Shown here: positions 43,207 to 53,000 of the stretch, piece after piece
Position numbering within the stretch: position 1 is the first letter of the stretch
How the letters are laid out: every line of letters starts with the position of its first letter
Origin: Siphonodentalium dalli
Taxonomy: Eukaryota > Mollusca > Scaphopoda > Gadilida > Siphonodentaliidae
DNA: 64,000 nt
Reading direction: 5' to 3'
Assembly: GCA_032622095.1 (NCBI GenBank)
Contig: CP136062.1
Location: 164,296,875 to 164,360,874 of the forward strand
Program-made: the position numbers and the translations under genes
The notes under the pieces: model-generated
What the model was told of the DNA's origin: nothing
Seen by the model: the letters and a program-made list of their open reading frames with translations, nothing else
Databases searched by the model: none

Positions 43207-43500
43207 ATGAAAACCGAGCATTCTGGAAATAATTATATTCAAAGGTTTATCTGTTTTATCAGACAACATGTCCTTTGGCAAACATCTAGCGTATATTCAA
43301 TAGCCGCTAGTATATACAGTTGCATTTACTATATAAAGTTTATCACAAAGAAACAGCGTGAACAGTTGGAAAATCTGCTTGCATATAATTCATTTGAAAT
43401 TTTTACTCAATGCGCGTTAAACAATTGGACAATCGATAATATATTTGACATATGCACTCTGTGTAAACAAATTGAAGTTATCTCCACCTGTCCCGTCTGA
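43207..43500 (+). CDS. unrecognised 97-codon ORF in the left arm
   Basis: It starts at an ATG 52 bp after TATATAAA and ends with TGA. The C-terminal half (from KKQREQLENLLAYN to QIEVISTCPV) looks like an ordinary soluble, helix-forming protein with three Cys residues. The N-terminal half is less convincing and rich in Ile, Tyr and Ser. The right-arm counterpart (49,715-50,007) has lost one base near codon 13 and its TATA box is altered, so the left copy is the only intact one. A run with AATAAATAAA follows at about 43,740. I recognise no domain. It may be a real small element gene or a remnant of a larger one. Confidence 0.35.
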   Translation: MKTEHSGNNYIQRFICFIRQHVLWQTSSVYSIAASIYSCIYYIKFITKKQREQLENLLAYNSFEIFTQCALNNWTIDNIFDICTLCKQIEVISTCPV

Positions 43501-44470
43501 CATTGTACATTCGATGCAACAATATATGAATGGAGGTATTGATTTGTTATTCACTTCATAAATGGTTCATATAGCGTACTATTATACTTGTGGACACGTA
43601 CCTTAAAGGTACACGTCACTTTAACCTAATTCAGTGTATCCATCGATATACATGCTCTTTATTTTCAAAATGTGTCTGAATCTCTATCGTTTACTAAAGT
43701 CATGTTTAACATTAAGCATTTAAACCTAATGTAACTATAAATAATAAATAAAAAACTCTCTTTAGTTTGTCTGAATTTTGATATTGATTTTAGCAATATG
43801 CATCCTTTCATTCCGATGAAATTGCCATAATGGACGTTAAATGACAACATCTCTTAACATATTATCCTTAAAGTTATACGTCACGCGTACATTCGATGCA
43901 CAAGTTAACACATTACATGCATGATTGAACATATCAACCATAGTAAGCTCATTTAATCAAATTGGTATTCAATTTAAACGCAGGTTCATTCGATGCAGCA
44001 ATGTATGAATGTAGGGTTTTGCTTTGTCATTACTCCAGAAATGGTTCAGACGATACACTACATTTGGTTCACATACCTTAAAGGTACCCGTCATCTAAAC
44101 CTAATTATTCATTAATAAAACGCTCTTTATTTTCAAAATTGTCTGAAGGTCCCATCGTTTTGTATGTTATACGTAGCGTGTTCATTCGATGTAATCCTGT
44201 ACGAAATGAAGGTAATCATTGTGTTATTCACTTCATAAATGCGTCATACGATGGACCACATTTGGGTCACGTGCCTTAAAGGTACACGTCACTTTCGGAA
44301 ATTATATAATCAGATAATACATTACAGATCTGGTTGGACGTATCAATCGTATAAAGTTCATTTAATTCATTGGGTCTTTCAAATTATACTATTATACCTG
44401 AAATGTACACCTCATTTCAATCTAATGCAGCGTGTCCATCAAAACAGACGCTCGTAGTATTGTAATCCGC
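43501..44470 (+). repeat. diverged units with near-palindrome CCTTAAAGGTAC
   Basis: 'acgtaccttaaaggtacacg', or close, occurs near 43,599, 44,077 and 44,273, and 'cattcgatgca' near 43,507, 43,893, 43,988 and 44,191. 'gctctttattttcaaaa' follows in two of the units. Mirrored in the right arm (48,925-49,690). The function is unknown; the phased palindromes could be protein-binding sites. Confidence 0.55.
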
Positions 44471-44799
44471 TGTCGATTGTTTCGTTTCTGTTAATGATAC
44501 GGTGTTATTTACTTTAGAAAATGCGCCCTCACTCTTCACGTTGACTAATATGCAAGCATTTGTATCATTTAGAATGTCAAAATCTGGTCTAAAGCAGTCG
44601 TATTTGTTATATATAAGGCAAATGTCCTTTCAAAGTATAACATATTAAAACTATGCATAAATGTTATGTTATGTTATGATAGGTCTCCATGGCCTTATTT
44701 GGACAGCGATGTTCATTCTCTAATCGATTACGTGTCAATAGGATATTGAGGGTAGTTAAAGCCAACTAAGCGTACTAAGATCCAGGTAGACAGTCTATA

Positions 44800-45225
44800 T
44801 TGCGGCCTCATTTTATGGGGCCTTTGTCTCTATGAACATATAGTCTTAATTTTGGGGCCCTTTGTCATTGTATTTCTATGGATCTATTGTCTTAATTCTG
44901 GGACCCTTTTCAGTGTATCTCTATGGATCTATTGTCTGAAATACGGGGCCTCTGTCTGCGTATTTCTATGGATCTATTGTCTGAAATACGGGGCCTTTGT
45001 CTGCGTATTTCTATGGACCTATTGTCTGAAATACGGGGCCTTTGTCTGTGTAATTCTATGGATCTATTGTCTTAATTCTGGGACCCTTTGTCAATGTAAT
45101 TATATGAATCTGTTGTCATAAATACGTAAATACGGGACCTTTTGTCTGTATATTTCTAGTATAAGGATCTATTGTCTTTAATACAGGGTCTTTGTCTGTG
45201 TATTCTATGAACCTATAGTCTTACA
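44800..45225 (+). repeat. 45-bp minisatellite in the element core
   Basis: About eight units of TATTTCTATGGATCTATTGT followed by 'cttaattctgggaccctttg' or 'ctgaaatacggggcctttgt'. The 45-bp period keeps one frame open for 89 codons (44,852-45,121), giving a hydrophobic 15-residue repeat (FLWIYCLKYGAFVCV). There is no evidence of a promoter. Confidence 0.75.
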
Positions 45226-45754
45226 AAACCTTTTGTTCTGTTCATAAACCACACGTTAAGCTATTTATAGATATGGGATAACAAGCGATGTTATGCCTAA
45301 AGAAGTAGGAACTGAGGTTCTGTATTCTTGTCACCAAGTATATGTAGTTTAAATCCTCTAAATATCGTCTGTTATACAGAAGAATCATTGACCATGTGAC
45401 AGTCTCATGTCACAAAAGACCTATTATGGGGACACATTTCCTTCCCCAAAACGGTATATATATAGGTGGGTATCAAACGTTGGTCTGGAAAAGACATGGT
45501 ATATGGACGTATGTATTTTTTAAACGTTCATTTCATATACATGAACTCTTTATTGTTGTTCAACTTTTTAATTGGTAACCAATTATCATATATACTTTTG
45601 TTTGGAGTGTTCATATACATCACTATACGAAACACAGCTTCTAATAAACTAGTCGGTGGTTAAATCAACACAGCCAATATCCCCAATGGTAAGCTATTTT
45701 TTAGCACATGGGTACATTCATGACTAAAGAAGAAGGAACTGAGGTAAATTATAC

Positions 45755-45760
45755 TTTATT
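45755..45760 (-). terminator. polyadenylation signal AATAAA
   Basis: AATAAA on the minus strand 138 bases after the stop codon of the 201-codon gene, in the context GATCAAATAATAAAGTAT. Confidence 0.5.
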
Positions 45761-45897
45761 ATTTGATCACTTAACACACAGAACAGGTTTTGCTGACTCG
45801 CTCTGTGTAACCTATTTCTAGTATGTAGCAGTATGTTCAGCAAACACATGTAAGCGATGCCTACGGTTGTAAGTGGTTCTCGTCAGTGATCACTGAG

Positions 45898-46503
45898 TTA
45901 GGTCTGTGGTTCAGAACCAAGCTTTTTAGTTTTCAGTGTATAATCACCATAATTCCTGATTATTCCCAAGGTCCAAATGAGTTCAATATTTAGTTCTGAA
46001 ATAGTTTTAGTTGTGTTTACAATGTAATTCAATACTAGTTGTTCATTAAACATCTTTTCAATCGTGAAAATTTCACAAGGTTCTGGGAGAATGATGTAAC
46101 CACATATTGATGTTTCTTCTTCGAATATCCGACTTCTTTCATTGAAAAACACGTCCTTGTAAACAGAAATTTGAACAAAGTTTTCTCCAACAAGTTCACG
46201 AATCCCACGTATATCGTTATTTTTAGCAATACCTCTAATTAGCCAACAGTCAGAGAACAGTTGATCCACAATATCTAGTAAGAAATCTGTTTCAAATTCT
46301 GTTCTCTCCAGAAAAGATTCCAATCTCTCTCTACCATCAACAAAATGTCCTTCCAAAATTAACTTTATTATTAGCTTCTCTTCCCTTTGAAACCAAGTTT
46401 GCTGTAATTCATTCTGGATTTCGTCGCGTAGTGTTGATTCGTTAACTAAAGCTTTGTACACTTTCTGACGCATTTCTGCTGGTAGCATATCAATTACCTC
46501 CAT
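45898..46503 (-). CDS. orphan 201-codon gene in the core of the large inverted-repeat element
   Basis: This is the longest single-exon frame in the window that is not made of repeats. The product is acidic and helix-rich: an N-terminal half with charged helices (MEVIDMLPAEMRQKVYKALV, then EEKLIIKLILEGHF and ERLESFLERTEFETDFL), and a C-terminal half with beta-like hydrophobic segments and a basic, polar tail. No signal peptide, membrane segment, zinc motif or nucleotide-binding loop is visible. TATATATA lies 112 bp upstream, and AATAAA lies 138 bp after the stop. Amino acid use is normal and the frame is closed by a single TAA. I do not recognise the family. Being the only intact gene in the core, it is the best candidate for what the element carries or needs. 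Confidence 0.65.
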   Translation of the reverse strand: MEVIDMLPAEMRQKVYKALVNESTLRDEIQNELQQTWFQREEKLIIKLILEGHFVDGRERLESFLERTEFETDFLLDIVDQLFSDCWLIRGIAKNNDIRGIRELVGENFVQISVYKDVFFNERSRIFEEETSICGYIILPEPCEIFTIEKMFNEQLVLNYIVNTTKTISELNIELIWTLGIIRNYGDYTLKTKKLGSEPQT

Positions 46504-46614
46504 AAGTCCTTACAAAACACTCTGTTTATTCGAGGTAATCCACTACAACACGGGGTATTGATCGTGAGTTTCTCCCAAAATTAGCACCAGTGTTATACAA
46601 TCGGTTGGTCATAC

Positions 46615-46622
46615 TATATATA
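46615..46622 (-). promoter_or_regulatory. TATA box of the orphan gene
   Basis: TATATATA on the minus strand 112 bases before the ATG. A start near 46,585 would give an untranslated leader of about 80 bases. Confidence 0.5.
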
Positions 46623-46779
46623 GCATTCGCACTCTAATGACGATCAGGGAAAAGTATTTATTTCTTATTATACTAGTTATAACAACCAATCAAAATCCGT
46701 CGTTCAATTTAACTATACAAGGACAAGCGGTATGATAACAACCGTACAACAACTTGATGTATACTAATCATATTTCATA

Positions 46780-47570
46780 TTATTACTCTAAAATCTCCAT
46801 TACATGAAGCAAAATAAAGAGTGTATATGATGTAGGCTGGTGTATAAATACTTAGTGATTTCTTTTCATCAATTATATGTATTGTAACTCCTATAAATAT
46901 AGTCTGTTATACAGAGTAGCCATGTACCACGTGACAGTCTCACGATAGGCATACTATGTGAAAACATGTGCATAACACATATTCTTTTTACCGTTCATTC
47001 GTATGTAATTCAACCTCTCTGTTAATACACAGGCATCAAAACATTGGTGTGGAAAAGACCTACTATGTGAATGCGTGTATTTACTTGATGTATACTAGGT
47101 CATTCATATTATTACTCTAAAATCTCCATTACATGGAGCAAAATAAAGATCGCATATGACGTAGACTAGTGTATATAAATACTTAGTGATTTCTTTCCAT
47201 CAATACCATTGTATTGTAACTCCTATACATATAGTCTGTTATACAGAGGAACCATGTACCACGTGACAGTCTCACGACAGATCTACTATGTGAAAGCATG
47301 TGCATATCACATATTCTTTTTGCAATTCATACGTATATAATCCAAGCTCTCTGTTAACACTGAGGCGTCAAAACATTGGTGTGGACAAGACCTACTATGT
47401 GGACGCGTGTATTTGCTTGATGTATACTGGTTCATTCATAGTATTACTCTAAAATCTCCATTACATGGAGCAAAATAAAGAGCGTATACGATGTATTCTT
47501 TTCATAAATTATATGTATTGTAACTCCTATAAATATAGTCTGTTATACAGAGTAACCATGTACCAAATGC
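46780..47570 (+). repeat. three direct ~330-bp units in the element core
   Basis: Units start with 'actctaaaatctccattac' at 46,787, 47,113 and 47,447, and carry 'atagtctgttatacagag', 'ccacgtgacagtctcacga' and 'aaaacattggtgtgga'. A diverged fourth copy lies on the other side of the orphan gene (45,340-45,540). They flank the promoter side of the gene; a regulatory role is possible but unproven. Confidence 0.7.
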
Positions 47571-48307
47571 ATTATAAGATACGCAGTGCTTTGTACAAAT
47601 CAATATGTCATTAAGTGACTAGTCATAATGTCAGGCATTATCAGCCAACTATTTATAGAAATACCTGTTATATGATATCATATTGTAGCTGACTCTGGAA
47701 TGCGACCTACCTCAATGGCGAAGTGCTCTCAATGAAGTTACACATATGATATGAGCCATTATATGGGTAGATGAGGTGTTATCTCAGTATGTCCATACAA
47801 TAGTAGTAAACTACACCCCATACCTATTACCAAGCGAGCGAAACAAACATGACATATCAATTATATATATAGTGATGAATCTATGCCTGGTCTCACAGAC
47901 AAATGTTCATATTTAGAGTAAATACATATGTGTATCCTTTAATGTAATGTCAGCAAATGTATAGAAACGCAGCGTTCAAAATAGTAAAAAGAATACATTT
48001 TTTACTTAAAATTTCATTGTTTATGGTTAATTTCCTGTTATGAAACGTGTCATTTTATAAACGCGTAATACGCACAAAAAAAATACCTATTTGACAAAAC
48101 TCTTAAACGCTATTATGACTATATTTGGCGAATAAAAAAAGTGCTATTTGACGTAGTACGACAACGCGAAATGACTACTTTTTTAAACGCGAATTTGAAA
48201 CAAAACTAATATACAAAAGAATTTTAAACTAAATAATAAGTTTGGTTGATGTATTTTCACACAAAGAAGCGCTCTTATAGGATGTATATGGTTAATGAAT
48301 ACGTGAC
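47571..48307. other. element core, no gene seen
   Basis: AT-rich. From 48,055 to 48,200 the motif 'aaacgcg' or 'aaacgct' recurs about every 40-50 bases. Confidence 0.4.
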
Positions 48308-48395
48308 GTATAATTTGAAAGACCCAATGAATTAAATGAACTTTATACGGTTGATACGTCCAACCAGATATGAAATGTATTATCTGATTATATTT

Positions 48396-48900
48396 ACATA
48401 CTAAGTGTTGTCATCACTAAATCCAGCATTCTGATTGGTCGGCGCCCACGTGGCTAGTTGCAGTTATTTCTCGGTGAATGCGCAACGCCTCATAACACCA
48501 AGCTCATAACACCATCGATACGTCATTGGGTTTGGAAAGACCAACGCGTAATATTTTGGGCGCATTTAGACTCGCACAGGATTGACTTAATACATCATCG
48601 TGTTTCAATATGAAGAGAAATTGATCCTATTAACTTTTGCCAAGGGTGCTATTGGGTATTTTGGGCTGTTTTTGTCACGATACACTTTTCGATTTAAATA
48701 CATTTACAAAAGTGGCTTTTTCGTTAAATGTATATAAATATAAGGATTAACTGTCATGTGGACTATTTTTATGGAGATGTAACCGTGAGGTAAGTGGTCA
48801 TAACTTGTATGTAAAACCCTTCGGGTTTTAAACAAGTTATGTCCACTTACCTCACGGTTACATCTCAATAAAAACAGTCCACATGACAGTTAATCCTTAT
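48396..48900. mobile_element. ~505-bp insertion in the right arm ending in an 80-bp-arm hairpin
   Basis: Absent from the left arm, where the flanking bases are contiguous (ATCTGATTATATAATTTCCG in right-arm orientation). TATA-type bases border both ends. The 3' third (48,739-48,900) is an inverted repeat with arms of about 80 bases and loop TTC between AAAACCC and GGGTTTT. The rest shows no ORF. It could be a MITE-like or foldback element that entered after the arms formed. Confidence 0.6.
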
Positions 48901-49714
48901 ATATAATTTCCGAAAGTGACGTGTACCTTTAAGGCACGTGACCCAAATGTGGTCCATCGTATGACGCATTTATGAAGTGAATAACACAATGATTACCTTC
49001 ATTTGGTACAGGATTACCTCGAATGAACACACTACGTATAACTTACAAAACGATGGGACCTTCAGACAATTTTGAAAATAAAGAGCGTTTTATTAATGAA
49101 TAATTAGGTTTAAATGACGGGTACCTTTAAGGTATGTGAACCAAATATAGTGTATCGTCTGAACCATTTCTGGAGTAATGACAAAGCAAACCCCTACATT
49201 CATACATTGCTGCATCGAATGAACCTGCGTTTAAATTGAATACCAATTTGATTAAATGAGCTTACTATGGTTGATATGTTCAACCATATATGTAATGTGT
49301 TAACTTGTGCATCGAATGTACGCGTGACGTATAACTTTAAGGCTAATATGTTAAGAGATGTTGTCGTTTAACGTCCAGTATGGCAATTTCATATGAATGA
49401 AAGCATGCATATTGCTAAAATCAATATCAAAATTCAGACAATTTTGAAAATAAAGAGCGTTTTTTATTTATTATTTATAGTTACATTAGGTTTAAATGCT
49501 TAATTTTAAACATAACGTTAGTAAACGATAGAGATTCAGACACATTTTGAAAATAAAGAGCGTTTATATCGATGTATACGCTGAATTAGGTTAAAGTGAC
49601 GTGTACCTTTAAGGTACGTGTCCACAAGTATAATAGTACGCTATATGAACCATTTATGAAGTGAATAACAAATCAATACCTTCATTCGTACATTGTTGCA
49701 TCGAATGTACAATG

Positions 49715-50007
49715 TCAGACGGGACAGGTGGAGATAACTTCAATTTGTTTACACAGAGTGCATATGTCAAATATATTATCGATTGTCCAATTGTTTAACG
49801 CGCATTGAGTAAAAATTTCAAATGAATTAGATGCAAGCAGATTTTCCAACTGTTCACACTGTTTCTTTGTAATAAACTTTATATAGTAAATGCAACTGTA
49901 TATAATAGCGTCTATTGAATATATGCTAGATGTTTGCCAAAGGACATGTTGTCTGATAAAACAGATAACTTTTGAATATAATTATTTCCAGAATGCTCGG
50001 TTTTCAT
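49715..50007 (-). pseudogene. right-arm copy of the 97-codon ORF, frameshifted
   Basis: 293 bp against 294 in the left arm. A one-base loss shortly after the start ('caaaagttatctg' against 'caaaggtttatctg') changes the frame and leads to a stop after about 30 codons. The 3' half is still nearly identical to the left arm, including the stop codon. Confidence 0.5.
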
Positions 50008-50236
50008 ATTCGCGCGATTTGTGATTCATTTAACCTCTGGAAGGCTCGAATTTGATATGATGTTTAAACATGCTGTTGGACGGGAGTGAAATGGTCATAT
50101 ATGCACACAACCCATGTATGATTATGTTTGTTAATTGACATTTTGGAAAGCAAACGAGATTTAAGAGAATTTCAATAATTATAGCAGTTACACATTCATC
50201 ATATACATATGTTGCTCATGTGTGAGGGTGTGTGAG

Positions 50237-51150
50237 GGGAACATTCAACCAGCAAACGCAGCTAACATTCAACCAGACAAAACTGCTAATATTCAACCAT
50301 CGAACGCAGCTAATGGTCAACCAGCAAATGTAGCTAGCATTCAACCAGCGATTACAGGTACGAAAGTTCACTGAAATATGATTACTAAACTCCATAAAAA
50401 CGGCCCTTGGGCCATCAAAACATCCTCTTTTTCAGGGCCTGAGAAATAGGTATACATAAAACACCCGAATAAGATCATACAATGGGCCCATCGTTAGACT
50501 ATAGGGCTAGACAAAGTTATATTTTGAATGGGGAACAATCCAATTTAATAGTATTTTACATCGCTCGTGTTGTGAGAACCTTGTATACTGACTTCCAGAA
50601 CATTCCAAGCACGCAGCAGAGAACATTCAACCAGCAAACACAGCTAACATTCAACCAGCGAGTACGGGTACGAACGTTTACTGAAATATAATTAATAAGC
50701 TCCAAAATGACCATCGAAACGGCCCTTCTTCATATATTCAACCAGACTTAGCAGTTAATATTCAACCATCAAATGCAGCTAATAGTCAACCAGTAAATGC
50801 AACTAACATTCAACCAGCGATTACGGGTACGAAAGTTTAATGAAATATGATTACTAAACTCCAAAGGGACCATCAAAATGGCCCTTCTTCACATATTCAA
50901 CCAGAAATAGCAGTTAATATTCGACCATCAAATGCAGCTAATAGTCAACCAGCAAATGTAGCTAACATTGAACCAGTTTAAATTTGACCATGAATTAAAT
51001 TAATGCACCTTGGCATCTTCACCTGCCACTACTGGGAAACAATCAAACGCAGCTAACATTCACACATACAAATCAGCAAATGTTTAACCAGCGAACGCCG
51101 CTAATGTTCAATAAGCAAATGTAGCTAACATTGAACCAGCGATTTCAGTT
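50237..51150 (+). repeat. 24-bp minisatellite clusters (NIQPANAA-type), right arm
   Basis: The mirror of 41,995-42,970, here in the sense orientation. The first cluster (50,240-50,371) reads AAC ATT CAA CCA GCA AAC plus two Ala codons and stays open for over 40 codons to a TGA. Later clusters end in the same way after a conserved 'ggtacgaa(a/c)gtt'. No start codon or promoter in that frame was found. Confidence 0.8.
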
Positions 51151-52159
51151 TACTATAAAAATGGCCCTCCTGGGCCATCAAAACATCCGCTTTTTCAAGG
51201 CCTGGGAAATAGGTATACAGAAGACCCCGACTAAGACCATACAATGGGCCCATCGTAAGACTATAGGGCTAGACAAAGTTATATTTTGAATGGGCCAAAA
51301 TTCGATTTAATAGTATTCTATACTGCTCATGTTGTGGGGACCTCGTCTACTGACTTCAAAAATAATATTCCAAATAAAGTTATCTATTGATGTCTTGGGC
51401 TAATTTTTTAGTGGTATTTTTGTTATGAGTTATACAGTGGTGAGGACCCCTGACGGCCTGTGCGAAATCATGGCACTAGGTCCTTTGAAATATCTATACA
51501 AAAGGACCACAATCAAACTATAGAGCCATAGAAATATTCCGAGGGTTTCCAATTAGAACATAAGGCCATAGAAATATGTATACAAAATGACCCCCAATCA
51601 AACTATAGAGCCATAGAATGGCTTGGGCATGCGGTCTAAACAGTTGCACGCTTTCAAAAGCACGCGGTCCAAAACAGGTGCACGATTCCCTTGTTTCAAA
51701 AGGTCCAAAAACAGGTGCACGATTCCATTGTTTCAAAAGGTCCAAAACAGGTGCACGAGAAGCATGGTGACGCTAAATAATGCTGGTGGCCATTGTTGTG
51801 TCGAATAAGGAGGATGCACGATTCCCTTGTTTCAAAAGGTCCAGCCACGTGCACGAGGCGTGCTGACGCTAAATAATTCTGGTGGCCATTGTTGGGTCGA
51901 ATAAGGAGGAGTTTCGTCGCCCTATCATATAATTAAGAATGAGCGATTTTAATTAATTAAAATCTATCAAATAATTAAGAAGGAAAAGGAGGGGCTTCAT
52001 TAATTAATTCTACCTATAATATAAGTAAGAAGGAAAAGGAGGGGTTTTCATACAATAAGGACCCCTAATAAACCCCTACCATTGGCCCCTTTAGACAATA
52101 GGGTGAAACAAAAGGGGGGAAATCGATAGAAATGCCCGGATAGCGTCCCATATACTACT

Positions 52160-52165
52160 ACTGGT
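52160..52165 (+). repeat. right target-site duplication ACTGGT
   Basis: Directly follows CCCATATACTACT and differs from the left copy (ACTGTT) at the fifth base. Confidence 0.65.
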
Positions 52166-53000
52166 GTTGGAAAATAGAACGAGTGCGAATCCTAAAGCAT
52201 TAGTTTCGTCGAATCGTGGTGGATATGGAGCGGAGTAGTCCGGTTTTTGTTGATTTGAATGTCACCCGTGCATGGTGCTGACCAGCAAACACATGACACT
52301 AAACGTTAACTGATGTTAGAAGTTAAAACAAGTGAGCATCTTATTTGTATTACATTGGTTTTGCCAATTCGTGATGGCTCAAATAATCAGATTTCGAAGA
52401 GGTGAAATCCGGTTTGGTTGATCTGCTGCTCGCAGGATCAGATAATAAATGAAAATAAAACTTCACTGATGTTGGAAGTGAGAACGAGTGCGAATCCTAA
52501 AGCATTAGTTTCGTCGATTCGTGGTGGATATGGAGCGGAGTAGTCCGGTTTTGGTTGAGTTGAATTTCACCCGTGCATGGTACTGACTAACAAACACATG
52601 AAACTAGTTTAACTGATGTTGGAAGTTAAAACAAGTGAGCATCTTATTTGTATTACATTAGTTTTGCCAATTCGTGATGGCCATCATATGTTGGCAAAGC
52701 TCGTGATGACAAAAGGGGGGGAAATCGATAGAAATGCCCGGATAGCGTCCCATATACTACTACTGGTGTTGGAAGATAGAACGAGTGCGAATCCTAAAGC
52801 ATTAGTTTCGTCGAATCGTGGTGGATATGGAGCGGAGTAGTCCGGTTTTTGTTGATTTGAATTTCACCCGTGCATGGTGTTGGCCAGCAAACACATGAAA
52901 CTAAAAGTGAACTGATGTTAGAAGTTAAAACAAGTGAGCATCTTATTTGTATTACATTGGTTTTGCCAATTCGTGATGGCTCAAATAATCATATTTCGAA
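52160..53000 (+). repeat. three ~300-bp flank units, one carrying a fragment of the element end
   Basis: Units beginning at 52,160, 52,465 and 52,762 share 'gaacgagtgcgaatcctaaa', 'ggatatggagcggagtagtc' and 'gtgagcatcttatttgtatt'. The middle one is uninterrupted across the insertion point (AAACTTCACTGATGTTGG). The third is preceded by about 50 bases (52,711-52,761) identical to the terminus of the large element. Confidence 0.8.

Larger units (their letters stand above)
40982..44389 (+). repeat. left inverted arm
   Basis: Outermost part (to about 41,700): motifs such as 'cctccttattcgac' and 'cgtgcacctgttttggacc' in tandem. Middle (41,990-42,970): a 24-bp minisatellite. Inner part: a 97-codon ORF (43,207-43,500) and three to four diverged units with 'ccttaaaggtac' and 'cattcgatgca'. 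The match to the right arm stops at 44,389 ('ttcaaattatac'). Confidence 0.85.
40982..52159. mobile_element. 11.2-kb Polinton/Maverick-like element with 3.4-kb inverted arms
   Basis: Seen: two arms in inverted orientation (40,982-44,389 and 48,308-52,159), about 97% alike near the ends, start AGTAGTATATGGG and finish CCCATATACTACT, bounded by ACTGNT. Known: Mavericks/Polintons make 6-bp target duplications and have 5'-AG...CT-3' ends with inverted repeats, but are usually 15-20 kb with integrase, polymerase B, ATPase, protease and capsid genes. None of these is visible here. Inference: a non-autonomous derivative, or an unknown element class with similar end chemistry. The core has one good gene (45,898-46,503) and several minisatellites. 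It sits in a VPS4 intron. Confidence 0.7.
48308..52159 (-). repeat. right inverted arm
   Basis: Mirror of the left arm. Longer because of a ~505-bp insertion near 48,396-48,900; without it the two arms are of nearly equal length. Scattered base changes and short indels separate the arms. Confidence 0.85.
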
